Assembly (NCBI GenBank): GCA_008360955.1
Contig: LUCM01004327.1
Location: 95,660-159,659 of the forward strand
Direction of reading: 5' to 3'
Length of the DNA stretch: 64,000 nt
Origin: Fasciolopsis buskii
Taxonomy: Eukaryota > Platyhelminthes > Trematoda > Plagiorchiida > Fasciolidae
A model generated the notes under the pieces. The model ran no database searches, was not told the DNA's origin, and was given only the letters and a program-made list of their open reading frames with translations. The translations under genes and the position numbers were made by a program. Shown here piece after piece: positions 1 to 13,100 of this stretch (positions within the stretch are counted from its first letter, which is position 1; each line of letters starts with the position of its first letter).

Positions 1-1051
1 ATAGCAATTTCATTGCTGTTGTTAGCTCAGCGTTGGAACCACATGATGAATAACTTCCAGTATCATGTAGTCCCTTAGTGTTCACATCATTGGAATCTGC
101 CATATGCGATAGGAAGTTTCGACGCTGATTAGGATAAGTTGGAGAACTTCTTTTTTCTATTCCGATTCAATGAGCTTTATGTTTCTCTATGCCTTCTCCC
201 TCAGGTTATTCCGACACTCTTGGTGTTGATATAAAACCTAACTTTTCGCTAGTAGCTTGCTGGATCGACGTCGCTGTGGCTAACTAACGGTCCTCCAAAT
301 CACTAATTTCAAGCGGAGGCATCTGATCGGACAAATGATTGTTCCCACTAGATACACTAGACAGGAGCCCGTCTCTCGTAACAGGTCCCCTTTAGAGCAT
401 ATTTATCGCGTCGTTAGGGGTTCAAAAAGCGATCTTTCTGCCTGAAGAACAGCATCTGGGAAAAACCATGTTATTAATTCGAATCAATCCAGAGTGAATC
501 TGAATGGTACAATGATAAAAAACAAAAAGTAGCGTTCAAACTCTAGTCAAAACGGTGCATATTCATCAATGATGAGCTCAAATAAGAGCTGACTCGAGTC
601 TATTTTTTCCGAAATATAAAATTGATCACATAAATTGAGGTTTGTGTGTGAAAGGTTTATCGGAAGGGGGGTCAGTCAAACATAATCTTAGCATAATCCT
701 TAATTGGCACATTTTTACAGGATACACAAACAAGCCAAACCTAGCAAGCAACCCTGTTCTCGGCAACGAGGTCCAGTTGCATTCTTCTCTGTCTACAGTG
801 CGTACTCATTCATTTTCTTATATTACAACTTCGGTGAGTAGAACTTATTCACTCCGAGTTTTGTAATTCAATGGCTTTATTCTACTCTTGTCAATAAAAT
901 CCCAATGCATCCGTAGCACGGTAATGAAACGCGGATGCCACTCATTTTTTGAGAGTAGCGCAGGTCATAGACAAGATAAAGCATAGTCAGACAGAAATAT
1001 TAAGCAGCAAAACAGAACTAGTTCCAATCCAAGACCGCAACGCGTCGCAGA
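1..1051. other. Upstream non-coding region, nothing recognised
   Basis: No coding exon, RNA gene or repeat was recognised here. Open frames are short and resemble no known family. The stretch lies upstream of the phosphodiesterase gene and could contain its promoter, 5'UTR or a further 5' exon with a signal peptide, but no such element can be pointed to. Confidence 0.5.
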
Positions 1052-1109
1052 ATGTTTCGCACTCCCCGGAAGGACAAGGCTGCATTGGGAAAAGCACGTC
1101 AGAACTCAG
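1052..1109 (+). CDS. Possible first exon of the ASM-like phosphodiesterase
   Basis: An ATG at 1052 opens 19 codons plus one base and ends at CAG|GTAGCG. The leftover G fits the phase of the next exon, whose acceptor needs exactly one preceding base to complete a Gly codon. The peptide is short, basic and hydrophilic (begins MFRTPRKDKAAL), so it is not a signal peptide, which is unexpected for this family. The support is only phase agreement and a plausible donor. A different upstream exon with a signal sequence is a real alternative. Confidence 0.3.
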
Positions 1110-4100
1110 GTAGCGTTTTTAATAAGTCATCTTCAGTATAGTACAAAGTCTTGTGTCCCAACAAACATGATGTTACCCAAAATAGTCTCCTGTTTCTCTG
1201 ATAGCACCGGGCACATGATCAATACTGGAATAAAGACAATGTTTCTCCTCTTACGGACCAAGTTGATGAAAATAGCCCAGACTCGATCACTTCATTCCCC
1301 CCCCCCCCCTTCGGAAATTCTCATCTTCTTAGTCCCCAGACCAAACTACACTAATGCTATTTCAACACTTCTCAAACTCTCAGCTTCTCGTGACTCTTTC
1401 AGGTGCGTTCTGGCATTTCTCCGATATTCATTTGGACACAACCTACTCGATCGCGCAGATCAATGAGTTCTGGGGAAATTACCATAGAGACACCAGTTTG
1501 CTCGCGGCCGAGACGGCAATTGGGAATGTTACTGGACACAAGAGTATCACAATAAAACCGGATTTTGTCATTTGGTCAGGGTAGGTTTTGGAGAATTTTT
1601 CGCCCATGTTTCATCATTTTCAAAGCCATAGCAGAGCATATTGGGGCAGATCAGTTTCACCCGGTTGCTATGTTCATTAAATCGGGTAACTGTCATGTTC
1701 ACGACAGTTCAAAATTTGATCCATAGGATTCACGTCCTGGTCGTATGGATAGATTGATTCTTTGATTGATATTTACAAATCATTTATCAAATGAAAGGTC
1801 TGATGAACGTGTGATGGCGACTGGTATTGCTGACACCTTGTTCTTGTTTTTGATGAAGTGATATTTTGTGATTCTGTTTTGAAATTCGAAACTAAAAATA
1901 TCTGTGAATAGTAGTCCCAAGTGGGGTTAATTGAAATGTGATTCTGCTATAAATCAAACTGACTCACTTTTGTCGGATTCCAACCAGTTACTTATGAATC
2001 TTCGTGTAGTGAGTCATTCTTGGTGATCACACATTTCCTCGTGAGTCGAAAACGGCTGATCAAATTTGATTCATGGGAAAAGTGCTGCAAAAATTACGAA
2101 ATTCTAACCAGCTACCAAAGATTTACCAATCACTCTCAGCGAACCAGTAAATGCCTTTAAAGAATGCACAACTGCAACCCTTGTGAGGAAGTTTTGCTCT
2201 TTCTTCAAGAAACAGAGTCAAAATATTTTCTTTCCACCTACCGAATGTATGCGTGTGAAAAGGACCACGAGCACTTGGTATCGATATCTGTCTTTTATAA
2301 ATCATAGAGTGGCTGAGTTTATCTATCCGTCACAGGTTCCTTTTAGAATAAATAACGGGGGAAGACCCACATTTTGCAGTTTAGTTTAGTTAAGGACGCA
2401 TATGAACTTGAATTCATTGTGGCCACTGTGAAATGCGTGTAGTCAGAAGCCTGAAAGCTCGTAACATTGACCAAAATAGCAACTGCGACCCGGGAACTTG
2501 GGTGATGTGATGTTCCAATAGATCGAACAGGGTAATCAAACGGGCGAGTACGAATTAAAGTATATTATCATAATGACTAAAGGCCCCCGGATTCCAGCCG
2601 TAGTTCAGATCAGTTCACACAGTGATTTAACATCATTTAAGATGCTCCGGTATTGGTTGTTGCCTCGTAACGCTGGATTTTTATGGAATATACTAGGACC
2701 GTAAGTCAGGGGAACTAACGGGGGGCAAAAATATCTCGAACTCAGGAACGGAACTGAATATGGCATTTAGCCACTAACGTTCAGGGCCACCAACAATCGC
2801 GTTGTGAGACAGTGTGAATTCCGCCTGGCTAGACTGGCTGGACCACCTAGTGAAGACTTCTGAACCTTTTCCCACGGACTGAACACCTTGGTCCATCTTC
2901 TAATCGTTACCTGTCTCGATGACCTGTTTATATCGAAGAACTCGATCTCCGAGCAACAGCAACACGTTCCACCCACCTCAACCTATACAAATTCAGCGGC
3001 AGTTTGGCTTAGTCCCACATTCGAGAGAGGTACACTGTTAATCCGCCTGTCCATTGCCAGTGTTTCCCCGCACGATCAGCGCTGGTTTGTGGTCGAAGCT
3101 ATTTTTGCAAAAACTAAATTCGGTTTTCCGGGTCATCACTGTCGGAACTTTATATGAAAGCACACAGCAGAATACAAGCGGGCCATTCTACGCAATGCAC
3201 ACATCATCACGCACGAATTAGGTGACAGCGTTCGTTACAGGTTCGCTGTGACTATAACCTGCCAATCAGAATCGCCGCTGCCCATGAATCAGAAATGTGG
3301 TTGTCAGTGGGTCAAAGTTCATCCGCTAATGATGTCTCTACCTAGTATATATGTATGTATGTATGCATGCATGTATGAATGTATGCTTGTATGAATGTAA
3401 ATGTCCTATAGGTAATCCCGGACGTGTTGGCGTGGTTTCCTTGTAGTCATCAGCTGCGAAAGTCCGCCAATGGGTTATCCCGGAAGCACAGTTAATTCAT
3501 GTTCGTGCGTTACTGCTATTGATCGCAGTCCTTGCTGCTATTCTCTGTACTATTACCACTACCATTTTTTCATTTTGGAATATATAAGGTAGAAAAAACT
3601 CCTAGTGATAAACAGTTACCCTGGTGACAGATAACCAAGGCACATTTAAAAAGCCCAGACAAGCAACATTGTTCCTGGCTGTTAAAAGCCTTTATTTGTG
3701 TTGAGCAAGTTACCAATTCCGAATCACACTACCGATAAAGTTAAAAAAATCTTCGTATTCATTGGAATGCAAGTGAATTAGTCAGTAACAACGCTTGCAA
3801 TGGTGACAGATGGTATAAATGATAGTTTGTTTACTTTGTGCAACCCCTACTCCCGGAGACAGGGACAGTGCTCCTCACAACAAGACGATAGTTGAAGATG
3901 ACGTACTCGACAGCATATCACAGTTGTCACACTGGTTCAAGCTATTGTCCATACCGGACAATACGCCAATTGTCCCCGTAATTGGGGATTACGATTTGTT
4001 CCCGGTGGCAACAATTTCACCTCAGTCGTCGGATCGTCAGCGTGTGGCTTGGTGTACGAGACTCGCAGAGGAACCGGACTACTGGTCAACGTGGATTCTG

Positions 4101-7100
4101 AATGCGACAGAGTCTGTCAGCCAGGAGGACAGTTTACCCAAAGCCAAATTTAATGAAAGTGAGATACTGGTGTCCTGGCTTGAATGATAGCTGGAACCAG
4201 CAAATGAATTCAAATGTTCACTTTCCCTACTAACAGTGATCTAATAGACGAATTCCGCAAGTTAGTTCAACCTAAGAATATTCGGTTCCCACGATCACGC
4301 TTTCTACGCGTTTTTCTTTTTGTTTAGCAACTTTCAGCCATCTCTCGTTAGTCTCACACTGTTCCAACAGCCACGACCTGCGTTGTTATGGATACACAAA
4401 ATTCGACAACGCAGATTGCAAACGCAAGAATTGCTCGCTCCCAGTAGTAGCTAGTGGTATGTGTTTTGTAACCCAAAAGGAGGACTCTACTTTACTTTGG
4501 CCACAAATCCTCAGTCGATTCTATCTGGCGGGCACTATCCGAAGTTCCGACTAACTCTAGTGAGAAAAACCAAGTCATTCGGACAAAAAGTTTGTTTATT
4601 AATCAAAATCTAATTGCTTACATCAGTACTAAATGACCGATTCCTTTGCTACCTAATTTGGTCCATCACTACTCACCAGTAGGTGGCATTTTCGCTCAAA
4701 CTATCGACTGATGTGGTCGATGCAATGTGGTCACATAAGTTTTGACCTTTGACCAGGGCAGTGGATTAGTTGAATCAAAATCCGTTACCCTTACAATAGG
4801 TTCGTATGACTTTCGTAGGAGGATCTAATTTTAAAAAAAGAAATTTTTGTATCTAGTTGCATTTCAACCTACTTTATGGCTGTCGGATACAACTAAGTAA
4901 TGAACTTTGGAAACCGAACCATACAAGCCGGCCCCACACTGATCATAGGTTGTTCTGCAACGGAGGCATTCAGCAGTAATGCTTTTACTGCAGATCTGCA
5001 TGTTGCGGCAGTGACCTGTCAGAACTTTAATCATTCTGTACAAGTATTCTATGTGCAGACAAAAACGATCGCGTGAGAAACTCTTATCCTTTTGAAGTAG
5101 CCTACCGTTTACCGTCCACTGAATTCGGAAACCGAATATGAAGGTCGGTAGGCTACGATTTCCTCGGTGGGTAGCTGATAAACTATGTTCCATACGAAAC
5201 TGAATGATCTGTTTTTTTGTGCGTACGGTATACTTGCTTTGAATTCAATTTAATTTTTATTCTGTCAGCGAAAATATCTCAATTTCCTGGTAGTAGTAAT
5301 TTGGTTTGTAATCGATCCAAGCCTGGATTCCCGTACAGTGTTATCCAAAAATAGTATTTGATGGCATGTCCAATCGCCACTTCGACGTTTCACTATCATT
5401 CAACAGTAGGTGAGATTAACACTAAATCATGTATTATTAAAGCTTGTAACGAAATCCGACGAAGTGCAAATCTTCCCTTATACATCTAGACAACTAAAAG
5501 GGTGAAACGTTTGCGGTCTCAAGAAATGCTCATTTCCACGCTCACCCACCAGCAAAATGAGTCTGTTTACTGGCTGTATATTCAGCACCATTCTTGTCCA
5601 CTTATTTGATTGTTTTTCAACGCATACCTATCATACGGCACTTTACTTCGACTATGCTATGGGATCTATGGACAGCTAATTATGGATACTCGTGCCATGT
5701 CCTTATTGCATATGGGGAATCTGTTCGCCGAGTTCTTGAACCCATAAAAATCGTTGATCTCTTTTCCCCGTTTTCAATCTTCTGTTTCGTAAAGTTTAAA
5801 GGTTGCTCTAAAGTGCTGCTTACTCCAATAGACATTACCTTATTTTTTTGTAGGTAACCATAGATTCCGTTTCAGTTTCAGACTTTACAAACAGAGATTT
5901 CATGCAATAAAACTACCATCTCCGAATTTAATACCTAGTTCAGAAAAGGTTTGGCTGAAACGGATTCCTGTGGACCAAGGGAAGAATGGTGTACAGTTGA
6001 AAAATTTCCTCCATGTTTCATCAATATATGTTATCTCTCGACGACGCCATGTCGTATCTGGCAGATATCGCTTACACTATCTTATAAGAACTAGAGCAGA
6101 AATGTGATTCTGCATACGATGTGGATCTGGCACTGCTAGGAAATCAAGTAATCCGCTAATAGTTGGGTGCACTAAGGACCGTTACTTTCGACAATGAAAA
6201 ATGCAAGGTTAGTGGACTTATGATTACCGAATCCGGCGCACAATGCACAACAAACCGAATCAGTAAGATATAAAGTATAAGTAAAGAATACAGTTGAAGC
6301 GAAAGATGGGCGAGGATCATAGAAAACGGTTTGTATTTGATCAAAAATTCTGTCTACGTTAATTGGCTGTTCTTGCTGGGGTAGGTAATGCCAATTTGAA
6401 AATAAGACCGGCGGATAATACACACCCCGATAAAAGAAGAGAATTTTGGACTTCGCATCAAGTAGGAAATATGGAACGGATTCAACATAGCATTTGAAAT
6501 ATGGAAACCAGTTTAAGCTTAATGAAGAAAAAGCAGTTATCTTTTAACTGTAATCGTTGGAAGCTGTCTAAACTTTCAATCTATAGACAATCAATTCTTT
6601 GGTAGAATACTTTTTTGATTAACGCTGAACCCATTCCAAACGACTGCCTTACTTTCTTCCAGGGTTAGTCATCACTTGATTCCGTGGACCAGAGATCTGA
6701 TTTCGGTCTTTTGACTACAACTCCAGTATGATTACTCCAGGTAAAAGTTGATATGTCCGTTGTTACCGGATAAGAAACAACAGAATTACTTACTGCAAAT
6801 GTCGTCGATAGAAGCATTAAAGGGAAAAGTCATCTGAGAACAAAATCACAAGTACTGTTCAGAAATATCCAGAAAACGTTTCGGCCACTCAGCATCGAAC
6901 GAAGCAAAATCGTAACCTGCAAACCGTTCATAAATACTAACGGACTGTCACAGGACCGTGGTATAAAGACTAACAAATACCTTACCCTTGCTCGTAAAAC
7001 TTGTGCAGATGCCTCTCACATGGGTTACATTTCAAGGTCATTTGGTCGATACTATATTTACGGAAACAGAACGTTTGAGGCGGAAAAGTATCAATATAAA

Positions 7101-10100
7101 TTGTGAAAATTTTCCACACGTAAACACCAAAGAGTTTGCTGTTCACCAACCGTTTATTTTCTACCAAAGCTTGGTAGGCAGGGTCATGGAAAATCCATCC
7201 CCAACAATGGGTTCTGTCATTTGTCAAGAAAGACATTCAGCATGAAACACCATGGGGATGCACAGGTTTACGTTAGGATGGATTCGAGCACACCCATCAG
7301 CATTTTGGCATTTTGAACGAATTTTGAAGTAAACGGTAGTATTCAACTGCCCAGCTAAATCTTGACGTAGTAACTCTTCCAGCCGCTTTGACTTTCGAAT
7401 ATTGTACGTTCAGTTTTATTTCGAATGTGTTCCGATTTTAGACTTAATCAATCAGTTATACCTAGTGCTAGACCAGCTACTCTTCGAGCTATACTTTTCA
7501 CTTGCAGATCTCAGATATTTCGGTCACCTGAACAATTGGAAAGTACCACACTCGTGATTCTTTCTCATTAAAGGCTCAGCATAGATCAATAACCACCATC
7601 TCACCCGCATTGTGAATCCCGACGTTCCACATGGAATCAGTGTGTGTTAATATCGCATCACCCAGCTCCTGTCCGGGCTCTGATGACGTTCTTCTTGAGG
7701 GACTGGTTCCAAATATTGACTGCCGGACATCTTGTGAACAATGAGCCCAAAGTGCAACCGTTTTCCACTTGAAAACCCGAAATTTATAAAAACTATATCT
7801 GACTTAATCAGCGCCCATGAAATAGTTTTTAAACTTTTGTGAAAGACGAGCCTGGCCTTTAGGTCGCAGAAATTGTAAGGCCATCCCAGATGACAGATAT
7901 CATCAGGATGCAAGCAAGGGTCACTGTGCTCATTCGTGTTTGTAGCAAGAATGCCCCCATGTTTGGCCTTGACCCCAAGACTAAATTAACCTTGAAGTCA
8001 CTATGGCTATAGCCGTAAGCTAGTTATTTAATTTTGACAAGGTTACCTGGGCAATATTACTAAATTTAGTGACGTAGTTTTCGAACGCCCTTAACCTGAG
8101 CTATTAAAAACCCATACTTAAAAGCTTTGGAAGTCATTGCTGCTTTCTTTATTTAATTCAAATGGTGCAACTTGCTTGTTAATTGAAATTTCTCGGCTGT
8201 TCCAGTTCAAGATAATGACTGCAGCCTCATCAGAACTGCCACAATCTGCATATCTGAACGACAAAATGATGGTTTCTATGATAATCTTTCGTCGACTACC
8301 TGGTACTCGCAAAAAATGTATGCTTGAGAACCAAGCGAGTTTCCTTCCTGGTCCCAAGTTGCACTGACCAAATTTTTACTTTGCGACAGATATTGGAACG
8401 TTCTGCGGCACTACCTTTTACTAGAAGGTATGACGGAAAATGCTAATGGAAGTCACGGAAGAAACAAGCAATAGAATATGGATCATTAATTTGTTCTCAC
8501 AGTCAATATCAACTGAAGAGTATGATACAGACGAAAAGGGCTCAACTTCAACCTGAGAAACGCTTCAAAAAGCAATAGCTTGCTGAGTTGGAACACATAC
8601 TCAGGTCAGCGGGTTCCCCAGAGGACACGACATGTGAGCTAAGGCAAATTTTAATCCCAAGAATGTTCTATGCTCAACACTCTCCCGGGCTGCGGAACAG
8701 AAAGCACTGCGTGCTCGTACTGGGTACAAGAGCATAATCATCATGCAGGTTGGTAAAGGAAGGAGAATGGTCATCTGGGACACGACTCACTACTTTGAGT
8801 AAACAAAACAGTTGCTAAACAACACAACGAACTATCGTTTACTCGACAGTGACCCAGTGGCCAAAAGAAGGAAGTTACAAGACATGCTAAGGATCACCTA
8901 AGATGAATATTAGAAAATGAGAGCTGTGGCCTGAACCGCTGCACATTTCTAGGGATTATCAATGGTTCACGAAGAAAGCATCCCATTCAAACCCGTAGTC
9001 TTCTTTCCGGGAGCTCAATTTTGCACGTTAGCTAAGGAAGTATGGAGGCGTATAAAACTACTGGATCAAATCACTCTGTTATCAATGCTCAGTAGCTCTT
9101 GGGAAAGCTGAAATATGCGAATCTGGAACAAGATAAAGCGGCGGCCGTGTTTGATGTCACTGCGCTGTTTACTTGGGTCTAGTAAGGAAAATAACCAAAG
9201 AACTCCTATAAGAACGTTATCCGAGAAAACCAATGTGACCACCAGCAGACTACAAACTACTGGAAATGGACCTATACGCGGGGTTCAAATTTAACGAAGA
9301 TCTGAGTGATCAAACCAAACGAACACCGATAGGTTCACTCATAATCGGATTTCTTACTGAAGTCGTAATGCAGACCTTAGAAAACATCTCATCTTCAACG
9401 ATTCATGCAAAACTTTGGGTCGGAAATGTGGATGACATCTTCGTTATTACTAAGATATAAAAGATATAAAAGAAACAAAAACTAAGCAACATATTTGAGG
9501 ACGTCTAATTCACAATGGGATTGGATAAATAAGGAGAACTAGCATTTCTGGACGCCATCGGCACACTTGAGATAACAGTTTATAGCAAACTAACATATTC
9601 GGATCACGTATCATACTTTCATAACAACCGCCCATACACCCGAACCTTATCAAAACAACCCAAACTCACTGCAATTCAGAAGAACTTAAGAGGGAAGAAG
9701 AACCCTATCTCTTCAAAATGTTCGAGGGAAACTTCATAAGAAGAACCGCGCATGGGGAGAACAAAGCAGCTGATTACAGAACACAACAAGAGGGAAGAAT
9801 AAATATCAAGCAATAAGAATGTATCTGAAATAACTGCAAGATTGCTCCAACCCAAGGAATCACGGTCGCTTTTAGACTGCCCTAACTTTGAGTAGACTTA
9901 TATCAAAATACAAAAGGGGACTGGAAACGAGAAAAAAAGGACAAGTTTCGTACACATTCTTGGGTGCAGACTGCGACGATTGCTGCATCGGTAAAACCGA
10001 GAGAAAATACATATAGGCATACGCTATATATCGGCTTTAAAAAAGCATGATGTCTGCTCCACAACATGTGAATGGAACTGCAGAAGGGGAGAAAACAAGG

Positions 10101-13100
10101 GGTAATAATAAGCCTTAACAGATCAATTGATTTCGTGTTTTCACCGTACAGAATTTGTGATCTTTTTGGTTGTTTTCGGATCATTTTAAGTTACATGGTT
10201 CTGCAGACAGGTCATAACTCTCCAATCGACAACCATCCTCATCTCTTGAGCCTCAACCAAGATGGAGGGAAACACAATCCTGGTCAAAGTAGTAACTAAT
10301 TTCTTCATGCCTCTACGCCAAGTCATAACCTTACCGTCACGTCGCTTCTTACGGCCTTGACCAGCACGTGCTAAAAGAGCACGAAAAGGTGGACAATAGG
10401 CAGGTATACGCAACACGAGTCCAAGCCACTGAAGGAGACGCAGTGCGATTATCTCATTCAGAGGACCAACATCTGCATCCAACAAATGACCACCGATAAT
10501 CATAAATCTGAGTCTTACAGGGACCCGTTTATGGAAATGAATCACACAATATTCGCATATTCGAAATAAAACAAACGGCACACAACTAAACGGAACAAAC
10601 TTCTCTGGACGAATGTCGGTCTAATAAGGTCAATGGTCAAGCCAAAACAGATCAAGTGCGAAGCAAAAACAGTTTCCAGGTCGAAGTCGCCTATGAAACA
10701 CAACGTCAAAAGCAATGGCAGCCCAACAAATAGGAAAGAACCCGAACGATTTTGCACAAGCACCGACAATGTTGATTTACCTGTTGATGAAACATTTGTG
10801 ATCTAAACGCTAAGTTCAGCCATTAGAGACCCATGAAAATTTCGCATATCCTATCTTTGTGTGCAAAAACTTGAAATGGCGTTCGTAATTACGGCCATCG
10901 CACCCCAGTTCAACAAAAGAAGTTGTATTAGGCAGGGTTTTAAATTTTGCATAATCTTTTCAACTTTGATATTCAAATGGTTATGCAGGTGGCTCAATCG
11001 TCATGTGGGAGCAGAGATATTGATCATTATTAAGACAGAAATCTGTCCCTCCTGAATATCTAGAAGACACTATGCTACTGACTGAAGATTCAATTACGTT
11101 GCAGGTTCATCCTCATCTTCCGAACCATTGTTTGCCTATTTTTGGGTTCCATTTCTCACCTCCGAAGTGTAGAATGCGGTTGCAGGAATGGGTCAGCTGG
11201 AGCCTGAACATTGTTCTGCAGGGGACCAGCTAGATGAATTGAACAGATATAGTTATCTGAGCAGTTGATTCTCACCTAGGGACAGCATATCAGAGCAAGT
11301 GTGCTCACGCATACAGAAGGCCCGATTGGTATTTGCTAATTTGAGACACCTGTGCCGTCGGCGTGACATCTGGCTATTGATCGAATTTTAGGGTTATACA
11401 AATGCAGTGAGATCAGTATTGCTCAGGAGACAGAAGATGTGAGATGACTTTTGGTGTTGGAACATCGTTGACTTCGTAGTATTTGTAGAGTATGGTGAGA
11501 GAATTTAGGAAGTAACTCAGTGGTTAGACGCAAGTTACTGGGTCCTAGAACATGGACTGAATCGGAATGGGTTAAGATGGTTGGGTTATGTTTTGCGCAT
11601 GCTCATATAACGACAGTTTCGCTGTTTGCTGTTCTTCGAGACAGATAATCGTTTGAGGGTGGATTGTAGTGGCTAGTCGATGAGATGAAAAATGTATGAA
11701 ACTTTAACCGGTGGACTAGCTCATGTAGGTACAGTTGTGCTCTCTGGTTGGAATCTACGAGATTCCATCAAACGACGGTTGGTGATACTACGTGAATTTG
11801 TCAGTGCTGCCGTCCGTGGAGTTCTCAAATTCGAAACCGTTATTCTTCCACTTAGTTCCTTAACTTAGTATTTCGCGGTTGATGTTTCCTGATCATCATT
11901 TCTTCTCTCCCTTTTGTGCACATTGTGTTGTTTGAGAGAAAATACAAACCAAACAAGTTGGTACAATGAAACTGAAACTGAAAACTCCGTAGAAAACTAG
12001 CTGGTAACGATGTGAGGTAGACGAATTCGTTCGGACACCTGGCTTTTGTTTACTGAAAAACATTCGTGTATTTCGCATCGCCTTACCTAGGATTATGCCA
12101 GTTAACATGCACAAAAATGGATCTAGTTACCATCGTTCTAATCCTGTTTGTGTTGTATTATCATCATTTCCTATAGGCTGCTATCTATCTTACTTGTTAC
12201 CCCAATCGGATCCAATCAAAGGACCTCGAATCCTACTTCTTGGTTTGAATAGTATTGTGTGGTTCAAGGAAAATCCACGGATTGACACAGAAATCGACGA
12301 TCCACTAGGTCAGTTCTCATGGATGAAGAACAGTTTAAGTTGGGTACGAAAAAATGGAGCCAAAGTGAGTACATGCTGTTGGTTTTAACTGTATTCTGCA
12401 ATCGTGCATAGATTGCGAAAAGAAGGACAATGATCCTCTGGAACTTTAGTCAGTTCGATGCATTGGCGAACAGTAACTTTGCACAATAAAAAACAACTAT
12501 AAGAATACCATATCTCGAAAAAACAATCCTCATTCTAATCACCAATGGCATCCAAACCAACATCTTCCAAAAACCTGAAATAATAATTATCCGAGTCCCA
12601 GTCATTATCATTGGCATCTCCTTATTCATTATCTTCATCATCGCCGTCAATATCATAATCTATTAGCATCATCTGAGTGGTCGTCGTCATCATTATCGGC
12701 TTACTGTCATTGACATAATCTTCATAAGCATCATCCGAACCACCATACTCATCATCTTCCCCATGTTTGTCGACACCATAATCATCAAAGTCAACTTCAG
12801 CCAAGTCAATTAGCAGCAGCAGCACCATAATAAGTGTCATCTTCCTCATCTTCCTCATCAGTATTCCCATCATTTTCATCATCATCATCATCATCATCTT
12901 CGTATTCGCTATAATTAGCAACAGTCCCAGAAGTATTATCCTCATCCTTACTATCCACACCGTTGCCATCGTTGACATCACCATTACCACCACCCTCATC
13001 ATCATATTCATTAGCAGAAGCAACAGCAGTTTCTGCTAGGTGACCATCATACTAATCAGCAGCAAAAGCGGATCCAGCATCCGGGACATCAGACTCACCA

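Larger units (their letters stand above)
4159..12176 (+). other. Intron 3 of the ASM-like gene (about 8 kb)
   Basis: It begins gtgaga and ends tttcctatag. The first 4.5 kb (to about 8.69 kb) hold nothing I recognise. The second half carries a Penelope-like element (8690-10140, plus), an RTE tail (10189-10510, minus) and an RTE fragment (11035-11838, plus), which accounts for much of the intron's length. Confidence 0.65.

Noticed and set aside
5594..5857. Open segment considered as an extra ASM-like exon (contains IRHFTSTMLWDLW)
   Set aside because: No matching family block and the phases of the exons at 3863 and 12177 join directly without it.
12622..13023. 133-codon minus-strand open frame rich in Met then Asp/Glu
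   Set aside because: Generated by the GAT-rich tract; the register switch from poly-Met to acidic is typical of repeat DNA, not a real protein.
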